From: AC-32 sp963715575
Lineage (GTDB): Bacteria > Actinomycetota > Thermoleophilia > Gaiellales > Gaiellaceae
DNA length: 64,000 nt
Assembly: GCA_963715575.1 (NCBI GenBank)
Contig: OY970250.1
Location: 1,364,001-1,428,000 of the forward strand
Direction: 5' to 3'
A program made the translations under genes and the position numbers. The notes under the pieces were generated by a model. The model ran no database searches and was not told the DNA's origin. It was given only the letters and a program-made list of their open reading frames with translations. Below, one piece after another: positions 56,263 to 64,000 of this stretch. Numbering within the stretch: position 1 is the stretch's first letter; every line of letters begins with the position of its first letter.

Positions 56263-56924
56263 TCGCAGGAGCCGCGGCCGCGCTGGCAGTCGGGGGCGCC
56301 GGCGCCGGCGTCGCGGCGACGAAGCTGACAACCAACTCTCCGAGCGAGGAGAGCAAGGCGATCGTCAACGACGCCGCCAAGAACCTCGGCGTCGAGCCGA
56401 GCAAGCTCAGCGCGGCGCTGAAGAAGGCGTACGAGGACCGGGTCGACGCGGCCGTCGCCGCGGGCCGGCTGACGAAGGAGCAGGGCGACAAGCTGAAGCA
56501 GAGGATCGAGTCCGAGGACTTCCCGCTCCTCGGGCCGCCCGGCTTTGGCCACGGCCCCGGTGGGCCGCACGGGGTGCGCCTCCACGGGCGCGACGCGGCC
56601 GCGAGCTACCTCGGGCTGACCGAGGAGCAGCTGCACAACCGGCTCGAGAGCGGCAAGACCCTCGCCGAGATCGCGAAGGCACAGGACAAGTCCGTGGACG
56701 GGCTGAAGGACGCCATGGTCAAGGACGCCAAGACGCACCTGGACGCCGCCGTCAAGGCGGGCCGGCTCTCCGCATCGATGGAGAAGCAGCTCCTCGCCGA
56801 CCTCGAGCAGCACATCGACGACCTCGTCAACGGCAAGCTGCCCGACCGGCACGGCTTCCGCGGTCGGGGCTTCGACCGGCACGTCCCGCCGCCCGCGGGG
56901 GCCTTCGCCGGCCCTTCGGCCTGA
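56241..56924 (+). CDS. Exported helical hypothetical protein
   Basis: ATG 56241 follows AAAGGAG inside the last 22 bases of the preceding gene. The 227-residue product has a signal peptide (KVIAGAAAALAVGGAGAGVAA). Two similar helical halves follow: 'NLGVEPSKLSAALKKAYEDRVDAAVAAGRLTKEQGDKLKQRI' and 'YLGLTEEQLHNRLESGKTLAEIAKAQDKSVDGLKDAMVKDAKTHLDAAVKAGRLSASMEKQLLADL' in segments, joined by a Gly/His-rich loop. This is a repeat common in secreted actinobacterial proteins. The function is unknown. Confidence 0.75.
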   Translation: MAIRRKVIAGAAAALAVGGAGAGVAATKLTTNSPSEESKAIVNDAAKNLGVEPSKLSAALKKAYEDRVDAAVAAGRLTKEQGDKLKQRIESEDFPLLGPPGFGHGPGGPHGVRLHGRDAAASYLGLTEEQLHNRLESGKTLAEIAKAQDKSVDGLKDAMVKDAKTHLDAAVKAGRLSASMEKQLLADLEQHIDDLVNGKLPDRHGFRGRGFDRHVPPPAGAFAGPSA

Positions 56925-56964
56925 CGAGCGCGAGCAGCGCGCACGTGCCCGGTACCCTGGGCGC

Positions 56965-57918
56965 GTGCGCGAGCTCGCTGAGACAATCGAGCGCTGGCGG
57001 GCGCGGGGCGACCGCGTCGCGCTGGCGACCGTGGTGGCGACACGGCGCTCGGCGCCGCGGCCCGTCGGCGCGAAGCTGGCGGTCGCGGAGCGCGGCGAGC
57101 TGTTCGGATCCGTCTCGGGCGGCTGCGTCGAGAGCGATGTCGCGGCGGCTGCGGCAGAGGTGCTGGCCGAGGGCACGCCTCGGCTGCTGACCTACGGGAT
57201 CGACGACGAGCAGGCGTGGTCGATCGGCCTCCCGTGCGGCGGCGAGATCGACGTCTTCGTCGAGCCCTTCGAGGGCGAGCTGCCGCAGGAGCCGTCGGTG
57301 ACGCTGACGGTGCTCGAAGGCGCGCGCGCCGGCGAGCGGCTCGACGAGGAGGTGCCGCCGGGTCCGAGCCGCGTGCTCGAGCTGGACGGCGTCCGCGTCT
57401 TCGCCGAGGTGCTCGGGCCGCCGCCTCGCCTGGTCGTCGTCGGCGGGGTCGACACGGCTGAGGAGCTCTGCCGCGCGGCCAAGGCGCTCGGCTGGCGCAC
57501 CGAGGTGGTCGACCCTCGGCCCGCGCTCGTCACACGCGAGCGCCTGCCGAGCCCGGACGAGCTGACGGTCGCGTGGCCGGACGAGCTGACAGCCGACGCG
57601 GACACCGCGGTCGTCGTGCTCACCCACGAGGAGCGGCTCGACGTCCCCGCTCTGACGGCGGCGCTCGGGAGCGATGCCTTCTACGTCGGCGCGATCGGCT
57701 CGAGGCGCACGCAGGCCAAGCGGCGCGAGCGGCTGCTCGAGGCCGGCGTCGCGGAGGAGCAGCTCGAGCGGCTTGCCGGCCCGGCGGGCCTCGACCTCGG
57801 CGCGCACACCCCGGCCGAGACCGCCGTCTCGATCCTCGCCGAGGTGCTCGCGGTCCGCGCCGGCCGCCCGGGCGGGCGGCTAGCCGAGCGCAGCGGCCCG
57901 ATCCACGCCACCGCCTAG
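56965..57918 (+). CDS. XdhC/CoxI-family molybdenum-cofactor insertion protein
   Basis: The 317-residue protein has the XdhC N-terminal domain ('VALATVVATRRSAPRPVGAKLAV', then 'FGSVSGGCVESDV' with the conserved Cys, and 'IGLPCGGEIDVFVEPF' with the second Cys). The C-terminal Rossmann-like domain has 'RLVVVGGVDTAEELCRAAKALGWRTEVVDPR' and 'YVGAIGSRRTQAKRRERL'. The family loads sulfurated Moco into xanthine-dehydrogenase-type enzymes; none is in the window. The start is GTG. The aminotransferase gene follows after two bases. Confidence 0.92.
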   Translation: MRELAETIERWRARGDRVALATVVATRRSAPRPVGAKLAVAERGELFGSVSGGCVESDVAAAAAEVLAEGTPRLLTYGIDDEQAWSIGLPCGGEIDVFVEPFEGELPQEPSVTLTVLEGARAGERLDEEVPPGPSRVLELDGVRVFAEVLGPPPRLVVVGGVDTAEELCRAAKALGWRTEVVDPRPALVTRERLPSPDELTVAWPDELTADADTAVVVLTHEERLDVPALTAALGSDAFYVGAIGSRRTQAKRRERLLEAGVAEEQLERLAGPAGLDLGAHTPAETAVSILAEVLAVRAGRPGGRLAERSGPIHATA

Positions 57919-57920
57919 AA

Positions 57921-59312
57921 ATGGGCTGGCTGAGCGAGCTCGTCGAGGAACGCGGCGTCGAGGCGCTCGACCTGCACGCGCAGACGATCAACCCGCAGTT
58001 CGTGAAGCTGCTGCGGACGATCGGCTTCGACCGCCGCTGGGCCCGCGCGCAGGGCGCCCACCTCTGGGACGACGACGGCAACCGCTACCTCGACCTGCTC
58101 GGCGGCTTCGGCATGTTCAACGTCGGTCGCAACAACCCGCATGTCCGGGAAGCGCTCGTCGAGGCGCTCGAGCTCGAACGGCCCGGGTCGGTGCAGCTCG
58201 GCGTCGACGTCCTGCCCGCGCTGCTGGCCGAGGAGCTGCTGCGCCGCGCGCCGGGCTCGGTCGAGAAGGTGCTGTTCACGAGCTCCGGCGCCGAGTCGGT
58301 CGAAGCGGCGATCAAGCTCGGCCGCGCGGCAACGGGCCGCTCGCGCGTCCTCTCGACCGAGCACGGCTTCCACGGGCTGACGCTCGGCGCGCTCTCCGCC
58401 AACGCGAGCCCCGAGTTCACCGAGCGCTTCGGCCCGCTGCTGCCCGGCTTCGAGCGCGTGCCCTGGAACGACCTCGAGGCACTCGAGCAGGCGCTCGCCC
58501 GCGAGGACGTCGCGCTCTTCCTCGTCGAGCCGGTGCAGGGCAAGGGCGTCAACCTCCCCGAGCCCGGCTACCTCGAGGGCGCGCAGGAGCTCTGCCGCCT
58601 CTTCGGCACGCTCTTCTGCGTGGACGAGGTGCAGACCGGCTTCGGCCGCACCGGCCGCCTGCTCGCGCTCGAGCACTGGGGGCTTGAGCCGGACCTGATT
58701 ACCGTCGCCAAGTCGCTCTCCGGCGGCTACGTCCCGGTCGGCGCGCTACTGATGAGCGAAGCCGTCTACGAGGGTGTCTTCGACTCGCTGCCGAACGCGG
58801 TCAGCCACGGCTCGACCTTCGCGCCGAACGACCTGGCGATGGTCGCCGGCCTGGCCACGCTGCGGGAGCTCGACAGCCAGGGCCTGGTCGAGCGCAGCGC
58901 CCGCCTGGGCGAGCAGCTGCTCGAGCGGACGCGGCCGCTGGTCGAGCGCTCGCCGGTCGTCAAGGACGTTCGCGGCCTCGGCCTGATGTGGGCGATCGAG
59001 TTCGAGGAGCCCGAGGGCGGCTCGCGCACCTGGAAGCTGCTCGAGCGGATCCAGCCCGCCCTGTTCGCGCAGCTCGTGGTGGTACCGCTCTTCCGCGACC
59101 ACCGCGTGCTCAGCCAGGTCGCCGGCCACGGTTTGAACGTCGTCAAGGCGCTGCCGCCGCTCGTGATCGACGAGGACGATCTCGACTGGTTCGTGACGGC
59201 GCTCGACGAGACGGTCAGTCGGGCCGAGAAGATGCCGCGCGCGCTCGTCCGCTTCGCCCTTCAGGCCGCCCGCGCGGGGCGGACGCCGCGCAAGCGACTG
59301 GCCCGCGCGTAG
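57921..59312 (+). CDS. Class III PLP aminotransferase (ornithine/acetylornithine type)
   Basis: The 463-residue protein has 'WDDDGNRYLDLLGGFGMFNVGRNNPHV' near residue 50 and 'VLFTSSGAESVEAAIKLGRAATGR' (PLP-phosphate loop) near 117. 'HGFHGLTLGALSANAS' follows, then 'TLFCVDEVQTGFGRTG' (PLP-pyridine Asp) near 233 and 'DLITVAKSLSGGYVPVGA' (Schiff-base Lys) near 260. It transfers an amino group from a diamine or omega-amino acid. The extra ~35-residue basic C-terminus is not part of the family core. Its coupling to XdhC suggests nitrogen-compound catabolism. Confidence 0.88.
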   Translation: MGWLSELVEERGVEALDLHAQTINPQFVKLLRTIGFDRRWARAQGAHLWDDDGNRYLDLLGGFGMFNVGRNNPHVREALVEALELERPGSVQLGVDVLPALLAEELLRRAPGSVEKVLFTSSGAESVEAAIKLGRAATGRSRVLSTEHGFHGLTLGALSANASPEFTERFGPLLPGFERVPWNDLEALEQALAREDVALFLVEPVQGKGVNLPEPGYLEGAQELCRLFGTLFCVDEVQTGFGRTGRLLALEHWGLEPDLITVAKSLSGGYVPVGALLMSEAVYEGVFDSLPNAVSHGSTFAPNDLAMVAGLATLRELDSQGLVERSARLGEQLLERTRPLVERSPVVKDVRGLGLMWAIEFEEPEGGSRTWKLLERIQPALFAQLVVVPLFRDHRVLSQVAGHGLNVVKALPPLVIDEDDLDWFVTALDETVSRAEKMPRALVRFALQAARAGRTPRKRLARA

Positions 59313-59346
59313 ATACTCCGCACGTCGTGACGAGAGGGAGGCACAG

Positions 59347-59538
59347 ATGACGATCGACCTGCGCGTCGTGCGAGCGGCGCTGCTGCTGGCGGCGGCGATC
59401 CTCTTCTTCGCGGGGGCCGGCCTTGGCATCGAGCACGAGCGCAAGACCCTGATCGTGTGGGGCGTCGGCTTCGGGCTCGTGACGCTCGACCGCCTGATCG
59501 TGCTGGCGATCGAGACCTTCTGGCTGCGCGAGAGCTAG
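59347..59538 (+). CDS. Small two-helix membrane protein (63 aa)
   Basis: ATG 59347 follows GAGGGAGG. The product has two hydrophobic helices (ALLLAAAILFFAGAGLG and LIVWGVGFGLVTLDRLIVLAI) separated by a short charged loop (IEHERK). No named family is recognised. The stop overlaps the convergent gene in CTAG. Confidence 0.65.
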   Translation: MTIDLRVVRAALLLAAAILFFAGAGLGIEHERKTLIVWGVGFGLVTLDRLIVLAIETFWLRES

Positions 59539-59894
59539 ATCTCTCCCACGTCCGCGCGCGGCCGGTCGGCGAGGCACGTGGTGGCCCACTGCTCGGCGGC
59601 CTCGACCAACCGCCCGCAGAGCATGTCGAGCTCGTGCTCGTCGTCGGGCAGCTGCTCTGGCGAGACCTCGATGCGGACCTGATTCAGCGACGCCTCGGCG
59701 TCCTCGCCGATCTCGTGCCGCTCCTCGGCCACGATCGCGACCTCGCCCACCTTGGGCAGGAGCGACTTGGCGAGCTCGTCGATCTCGGCGGGAGTGGCCC
59801 CGCGTCCCGCGAAGACGCCGAAGTTCACTCGGACTTCGACTCCCGGCGGTTCGACTTCTCGCACGCAGAAGGCAATCTGCGGCTCGACCCTCAT
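59535..59894 (-). CDS. Hypothetical alpha/beta protein
   Basis: The 119-residue product begins 'MRVEPQIAFCVREVEPPGVEVRVNFGVFAGRGATPAEIDELAKSLL' in segments and ends in a long acidic helix region. 'EVAIVAEERHEIGEDAEASLNQVRIEVSPEQLP' contains alternating strands. The beta-alpha-beta plan suggests a small ferredoxin-like fold. No function is known. It is downstream of nothing on its strand and convergent to the small membrane protein. Confidence 0.6.
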   Translation of the reverse strand: MRVEPQIAFCVREVEPPGVEVRVNFGVFAGRGATPAEIDELAKSLLPKVGEVAIVAEERHEIGEDAEASLNQVRIEVSPEQLPDDEHELDMLCGRLVEAAEQWATTCLADRPRADVGEI

Positions 59895-59925
59895 TGCAAG
59901 CCGTATAGCCGCTGGGCCGCGAAAC

Positions 59926-60675
59926 CTAACCCTCGCTCGGCTCCCAGCGGAAATAGCGCAGCGCGACGATCACGCCGAGCAGCCCCCAGGCCGCTACGAC
60001 GGCCACGTTCGTGCTCTGCGTCCAGATCGACTGGTCGTGCAGCATCACGTTGCGGATCAGGCGCAGGAAGTAGGTCAGCGGCAGCACATCGGCGATCGCG
60101 CGCAGCACCTCCGGGAAGTGCTCGGGCGAGAAGAACGCTCCCGCGATGAACGACGCCGGCAGGTAGATCGCGTTTACGACCGCCGAGGCCCCCTCGGCGC
60201 TCTTGATCAGCGCGGCTACGGCGATGCCCAGCCCGCAGAAGGCGACCGCACCGAGCAGGACGGCCAGCACCAGCGAGCCGATCCGGTCGGGTGGGTCGAT
60301 CCCGAACAGCACCTGGCCGAGCAGGATCAGCGCGGCGACCTCGACCGCGAAGGCCGCCAGGAACGCCGTCAGCAGGGCGGCGATGTAGGCGGGGGCGGGC
60401 AGCGGCGTCGCGCGCAGCCGCTTCAGGATGCCCGACTCGCGGCGGATCACGAGCACGATCGCGAGGCCGGCGAAGGCGATCGAGATCGCGCCGTAGCCGA
60501 TCATCCCGGCCTCGAGGTAGCGCGAGCCTTTGACCCCGTCGACGGTGTCGTTCCCGTAGGTCGAGCCGAGCAGGACGAAGAAGATGATCGGCAGCAGGAA
60601 GGTGAAGAAGGCAAGCTCGCGGCTGCGGGTGTAGAGCAGCAGCTCGCCCTTCAGCTCGTGTGCGTAGAGCCTCAC
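59926..60675 (-). CDS. ABC-2 type exporter permease
   Basis: The 249-residue protein has six membrane helices in the ABC-2 pattern: 'RELAFFTFLLPIIFFVLLGSTYG' first, 'YGAISIAFAGLAIVLVIRRESGILKRLRATPLP' with the cytoplasmic RESG...RLRATP coupling helix, and late 'YLPASFIAGAFFSPEHFPEVLRAIADVLPLTYFLRLIR'. It overlaps its ATPase gene by four bases. The substrate, a lipid or drug-like compound, is unknown. Confidence 0.9.
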   Translation of the reverse strand: MRLYAHELKGELLLYTRSRELAFFTFLLPIIFFVLLGSTYGNDTVDGVKGSRYLEAGMIGYGAISIAFAGLAIVLVIRRESGILKRLRATPLPAPAYIAALLTAFLAAFAVEVAALILLGQVLFGIDPPDRIGSLVLAVLLGAVAFCGLGIAVAALIKSAEGASAVVNAIYLPASFIAGAFFSPEHFPEVLRAIADVLPLTYFLRLIRNVMLHDQSIWTQSTNVAVVAAWGLLGVIVALRYFRWEPSEG

Positions 60676-61520
60676 TCCTGACTCTCCTCGGTCAGGCTCA
60701 GGTAAACCTCCTCGAGGCTCGGGCGGCGCACGACCAGGCCTTCGAGCTCGCGGCCCTCGGCGAGGGCGCGTCCCGTCAGCTCGTTCAGCACGCGCGTAGG
60801 CTCGCCGGTCTCGAGCACGACCTCACGGCCGTTCTCGCGGTAGCGGATCTCGGTGTCCGGCACCGAGCCCGTCAGCTCGGCGGGCGCCCCCGAGGCGACG
60901 ATCTGCCCTTGCGCGAGCACCGCCACCCGGTCGGCGAGCTGCTCGGCCTCGTCGAGGTAGTGCGTCGTCAGCAGGATCGTCTTGCCCAGGCCGCGCAGGC
61001 CGCGGATCGTCTCCCACGCGCGCCGGCGGGCGCCGGGGTCGAAGCCGGTTGTCGGCTCGTCGAGGAAGATCAGCTCCGGGTCGCCGACGAGCGCGAGGCC
61101 GAGGTCGAGCCGGCGGCGCTGGCCTCCCGAGAGCCGACGCACCCGCTCGTCGCGCTTCTCCTGCAGGCCGACCAGCTCGATCACCTCGTCCACCGGCCGC
61201 GGCTCGCGGTAGTAGCCCGCGAACAGGCGCAGCATCTCGGTTGGCGTGAGCGTCTCGTACATGGCCGAGGACTGGAGCACGACGCCGATGCGCTCGCGCC
61301 AGTCGCCGCGGGCGCGCGCCGGGTCGGTGTCGAGCACCTCCACCTCGCCGCCGTCGCGCTTGCGGTAGCCCTCGAGGATCTCGACCGTCGTCGTCTTGCC
61401 GGCGCCGTTCGGTCCGAGCAGGCCGAAGACCTCACCTCGCTGCACCTCGAAGTCGATCCCGCCTACCGCTTCGAGCGCGCCGTAGGACTTGCGCAGGCCG
61501 CGGACGGCGATTGCGCTCAC
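60672..61520 (-). CDS. ABC exporter ATP-binding protein
   Basis: The 282-residue protein shows Walker A 'LLGPNGAGKTTTVEIL', the Q-loop 'IGVVLQSSAMYETLTP', the signature 'VRRLSGGQRRRLDLGLAL', Walker B 'LIFLDEPTTGFDP' and the switch 'ILLTTHYLDEAEQLADRVAVL'. The C-terminal ~70 residues form the usual regulatory extension of drug/lipid exporters. It powers the permease downstream. GTG 61520 overlaps the upstream phosphatase stop. Confidence 0.94.
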   Translation of the reverse strand: MSAIAVRGLRKSYGALEAVGGIDFEVQRGEVFGLLGPNGAGKTTTVEILEGYRKRDGGEVEVLDTDPARARGDWRERIGVVLQSSAMYETLTPTEMLRLFAGYYREPRPVDEVIELVGLQEKRDERVRRLSGGQRRRLDLGLALVGDPELIFLDEPTTGFDPGARRRAWETIRGLRGLGKTILLTTHYLDEAEQLADRVAVLAQGQIVASGAPAELTGSVPDTEIRYRENGREVVLETGEPTRVLNELTGRALAEGRELEGLVVRRPSLEEVYLSLTEESQE

Positions 61521-61924
61521 GAGAGCTCGAGCGCGAGCATCCCGGCGGGCGGGAAGGCCGGCTCCTCGCCTCCGCCGAGAGCGGCCGCGATGCGGGAGCA
61601 GTCGGGCTGGTGGCCGACGACGACCACGGTCTGGCCGCGTTCCTCCGCGGCTGCCCGCACCGCCCCGGCGGTCGCGCCCGGCGCGAGCCGCTCGTCCGGC
61701 TCGGGCTCGAGGCCGGCCGGCCGCGCGATTTCCCGCGCGGTTTCTCGCGCGCGCAGGAGCGGGCTCGTCAATACCGCGTCCGGCTCGATGCCTTCCTCGG
61801 CGAGGCGCTGCCCGAGCGCCCTGGCGGCCTCGCGGCCCTCAGGCGTGAGAGGCCTGAGCTCGTCCGGCTCCCCGGACACAGCCTCGGCGTGACGGACGAT
61901 CACGAGCCGCACGGGCCGGAGCAT
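61517..61924 (-). CDS. SixA-type phosphohistidine phosphatase (histidine phosphatase superfamily)
   Basis: The 135-residue protein begins 'RLVIVRHAEAVSGEPDELRPLTPEGREAA', with the catalytic RHG-like motif (RHA) at residue 8-10. It continues 'PDAVLTSPLLRARETAREIA' (second Arg) and 'TVVVVGHQPDCSRIAAAL' (second His). The short form without insertions is the SixA family, which removes phosphate from phosphohistidine in phosphorelay or PTS proteins. It is translationally coupled to the ABC exporter genes. Confidence 0.88.
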   Translation of the reverse strand: MLRPVRLVIVRHAEAVSGEPDELRPLTPEGREAARALGQRLAEEGIEPDAVLTSPLLRARETAREIARPAGLEPEPDERLAPGATAGAVRAAAEERGQTVVVVGHQPDCSRIAAALGGGEEPAFPPAGMLALELS

Positions 61925-61936
61925 AGTCTTCGGTTC

Positions 61937-62785
61937 GTGCGCACCTTTCGGTACGTCGTGGCGGACGTCTTCACCGACACGCCGCTTGCCGGGAACCCAC
62001 TCGCGGTCTTCACGGACGGGCGCGGCCTCGACGACGAGCAGATGCAGCGGCTCGCGCGCGAGCTGAACCTGTCCGAGACGGTCTTCGTGCTGCCCTCCGA
62101 GAGCCGCGGGCACGCGCGGATCCGGATCTTCACGCCGGCGGTCGAGCTGCCCTTTGCCGGGCATCCGACGCTCGGCTCGGCGTTCGTGCTCGCGGGCCCG
62201 CTGCAGCTGATGGAGATCCAGCTCGAGACCTTGTCGGGGATCGTCCCCGTCGAGCTGGAGCGCGAGGGCGACCGCATCGTCTTCGGCCGCATGTCGCAAC
62301 CGCTGCCGAAGTGGGAGCCGTACGGCGACGCCGACGCGCTGCTCGCGGCGCTCGGAGTGGGGCCGTCGGAGCTCCCGGTCGAGCACTACGACAACGGCGC
62401 GCAGTTCGTCTACGTCGGGCTCGGCTCGGTGGAGGAGCTGTCGGCGCTGCGGCCGGACGCCGGCGCGCTGCTCGACCTCTCGGGCCTGCTCGGCGCCTAC
62501 TGCTTCGCCGGCGAAGGGATGCAGTGGCGCTCGCGCATGTTCGCGCCGGGCGGCGGCGTCACCGAGGATCCGGCCACCGGCTCGGCGGCCGGGCCGCTCG
62601 CCGTGCACCTCGCGCGCCACGGCCGGATCGGCTTCGGCGAGGAGATCGAGATCACCCAGGGCGTCGAGATCGGCCGCCCGTCGACGCTGTTCGCGCGGGC
62701 CGACGGGACGGCCGAGGCGCTCGAGCGGGTCGAGGTCGGCGGCAGCGCCGTGATCGTCGCGCGCGGCGAGTTCAGGCTTCCCTGA
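61937..62785 (+). CDS. PhzF-family isomerase-like protein
   Basis: The 282-residue protein has the PhzF halves: 'RYVVADVFTDTPLAGNPLAVF' at the N-terminus, then 'ARELNLSETVFVLPSESRGHARIRIFTPAVELPFAGHPTLGSAFVL', with the catalytic Glu in LSETVF. The C-terminal 'MFAPGGGVTEDPATGSAAGPLAVHLARHG' is the mirrored GxPxTGSA loop. The family covers phenazine-pathway isomerase and many proteins of unknown substrate. The start is GTG 61937, 12 bases from the divergent SixA start. Confidence 0.92.
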   Translation: MRTFRYVVADVFTDTPLAGNPLAVFTDGRGLDDEQMQRLARELNLSETVFVLPSESRGHARIRIFTPAVELPFAGHPTLGSAFVLAGPLQLMEIQLETLSGIVPVELEREGDRIVFGRMSQPLPKWEPYGDADALLAALGVGPSELPVEHYDNGAQFVYVGLGSVEELSALRPDAGALLDLSGLLGAYCFAGEGMQWRSRMFAPGGGVTEDPATGSAAGPLAVHLARHGRIGFGEEIEITQGVEIGRPSTLFARADGTAEALERVEVGGSAVIVARGEFRLP

Positions 62786-63164
62786 GCTCGACCGCCTCGA
62801 TCTCGGGGAGCTCCGGCGTGAGCGCCTGCCAGAAGACACCGCCGTTCCTGGACTCGTAGAGCCGGTTGCGGGCCGCGTAGACGACGTGGTCGGGATCGTC
62901 CTCGGCGATCGCGATCGCTCGTCCCGGCGGCAGGCCGCCGCCCGCCTCGCGCCAGGTGCGGCCCGCGTCGTTCGAGACGGCGAGCGGCGGGCGGCGGTCG
63001 ACCACTGCGATCACGGTCGAACCGACCGCTGCGGCGGCGACGACCAGCGGGAGCGAGAGCGGCACCTGCTGCGGCTCGACCTCCTCGGAGGAGGGGCCGA
63101 GCACGACGTCCTCCTCGAGGTCGAGCTCGAAGACGCCGTCCACCGTCCGCACGAGCGCCCTCAC
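62772..63164 (-). CDS. BNR/photosystem-stability-factor-like small propeller fragment protein
   Basis: The 130-residue product contains two BNR-like blades: 'PPLAVSNDAGRTWREAGGGLPPG' and 'DPDHVVYAARNRLYESRNGGVFWQAL', each with the S/N-x-D/N-x-G-x-x-W pattern. An N-terminal strand pair (VRTVDGVFELDLEED) completes the protein. It is too short for a full propeller, so it may oligomerise. It overlaps the PhzF gene's 3' end by 14 bases and starts inside the stop of the sugar kinase gene. Confidence 0.7.
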   Translation of the reverse strand: MRALVRTVDGVFELDLEEDVVLGPSSEEVEPQQVPLSLPLVVAAAAVGSTVIAVVDRRPPLAVSNDAGRTWREAGGGLPPGRAIAIAEDDPDHVVYAARNRLYESRNGGVFWQALTPELPEIEAVELREA

Positions 63165-63961
63165 GAGACCCGCCGGCCGATCACGTCGGCCACGATCGCG
63201 CTGGCGCGGCGGGCCGCCGGCACCGGCGCGTAGCCGGACGAGCGCGAGACGAGGTAGGCGGCCGAGAACGCGTCGCCGGCGCCGGTCGGGTCGACCTCGT
63301 CGCCGAGCGCACGCGCCGGGACGCGCTCGAGCCGCCCGTCGGCGAAGACGAGCGAGCCCTCGGAGCCGAACGTGACCAGGATCTCCGGCACGCCGAGCGT
63401 GGCCAGCGCCTCTGCGTCCGGCTCGCCGACCAGGACCTGCGCTTCCTCCTCGGCCAGCTTCAGCACGGAGACGTGCTGCAGCACCTGGGGGTCGTACTCG
63501 GCGTCGAGCACGAGCGGGCCCGTCCGCGCGGGCCGCACCAGCCCCTGCCCGTCGAACGAGAGGCGTCGGTCGCGCGCGAGCACGGCCAGCGTCTCGGCCG
63601 GGAAGTCCGAGCGGGCGAGCGCGCCGACGTGCACCCAGCCCGCCCGTTCGAGCCCGCGCAGGTCGGTGGGCGTCCAGGCCGGGCCGAGCGCGTCGACGAC
63701 CATCGAGCGCAGGCTGCCGGAGTAGCGGAACGAGAACTGGGCCGTCGAGTCGCCGCCGCGCCAGAGCACCGGCAGGCCGAGGCGCACGAGCGGCGGCAGC
63801 AGCAGGCGGCGGTCGGCCTCCGCGCCCTTGGCCGCCACGATCGCCGGCCGGCCGAGCACGCGCAGCGCGCGGGCCGCGTGGAACGGCGCGCCGCCGGCCC
63901 GCGGCTCGCCGCCGTCAACGCGGTCGAGCGAGAGGTTCCCGACGACTGCGAGCGGCCGCAC
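63161..63961 (-). CDS. PfkB-family sugar/nucleoside kinase
   Basis: The 266-residue protein begins 'LAVVGNLSLDRVDGGEPRAGGAPFHAARALRVLG', the PfkB N-terminal Gly-Gly substrate motif. It ends with 'DEVDPTGAGDAFSAAYLVS', the second signature with the catalytic Asp and anion hole. The missing lid residues make it one of the shorter members. The substrate is unknown (ribokinase-like). The start is GTG at 63961; the downstream BNR protein is coupled by a four-base overlap. Confidence 0.9.
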   Translation of the reverse strand: MRPLAVVGNLSLDRVDGGEPRAGGAPFHAARALRVLGRPAIVAAKGAEADRRLLLPPLVRLGLPVLWRGGDSTAQFSFRYSGSLRSMVVDALGPAWTPTDLRGLERAGWVHVGALARSDFPAETLAVLARDRRLSFDGQGLVRPARTGPLVLDAEYDPQVLQHVSVLKLAEEEAQVLVGEPDAEALATLGVPEILVTFGSEGSLVFADGRLERVPARALGDEVDPTGAGDAFSAAYLVSRSSGYAPVPAARRASAIVADVIGRRVS

Positions 63962-64000
63962 GGAGCGAATCTACGCGGTTCGCGACGAGCGCCAGGCAGA

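Overview
The window is uniformly GC-rich and almost wall-to-wall coding, with many GTG starts and genes that overlap by four bases (ATGA or GTGA). It carries a TIGR03842-type F420-dependent oxidoreductase, DUF6510, DUF2007, cyclase-regulator fusions and many secreted beta-propeller proteins. This fits a deep-branching actinobacterium of the class Thermoleophilia (Gaiellales or Solirubrobacterales type). That assignment is an inference from gene content; there is no rRNA in the window.

Region by region. 0-12 kb: an M20-type carbamoylase/amidohydrolase, a flavin-dependent oxidoreductase, secreted proteins, a TenA/PqqC-like protein, a very large cyclase-ATPase-LuxR regulator, a universal stress protein and an ABC1/UbiB kinase. 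12-19 kb: a two-armed locus that I consider the best candidate for an undescribed system. One arm encodes a membrane-tethered DNA-binding protein and a secreted Ig/Fn3-like protein. The other encodes two proline-rich membrane-anchored proteins, a 751-residue protein made of eight N/Q-rich repeats, and a membrane HExxH metalloprotease. It looks like a curli-like surface fibre with its own anchors and regulator. 19-27 kb: secreted propeller proteins (one frameshifted), the sulfite oxidase-like/FAD reductase/DUF6510 set, and an unusual methylamine-dehydrogenase-like cluster. That cluster has a MauE-MauD fusion, a MauA-like cysteine-rich protein with a single tryptophan, and a membrane-propeller fusion. 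27-37 kb: a membrane adenylate cyclase, a saccharopine-dehydrogenase-like enzyme, a diguanylate cyclase, a protein with 68 consecutive prolines, an aminotransferase, an acetyltransferase, an IS110-family element and small proteins.

37.8-51.8 kb is an integrated element of about 14 kb in the anticodon arm of tRNA-Arg(CCT). A tyrosine integrase sits beside the intact tRNA, and a tRNA 3' half lies at the far end. It carries excisionase-like proteins, a lambda-O-like replication gene with palindromic repeats inside it, a TGT/DpdA-like protein, SWIM and HNH proteins, and both terminase subunits. No portal, capsid or tail gene was recognised, so it resembles a phage satellite or a stripped prophage. 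Its right part holds cargo: a 2TM protein, a potassium channel, an excalibur-domain secreted protein and a nuclease-fold protein.

51.8-64 kb is chromosomal again: an HtrA protease divergent from an OmpR-family two-component system, with regularly spaced 11-bp repeats in front of both and in front of the following ferric-reductase-like operon. Then come XdhC, a class III aminotransferase, an ABC exporter with SixA, PhzF and a PfkB kinase. The XdhC protein, the two class III aminotransferases, the amidohydrolase and the F420 enzyme are compatible with purine/pyrimidine/hydantoin nitrogen catabolism, although they are not in one operon here.
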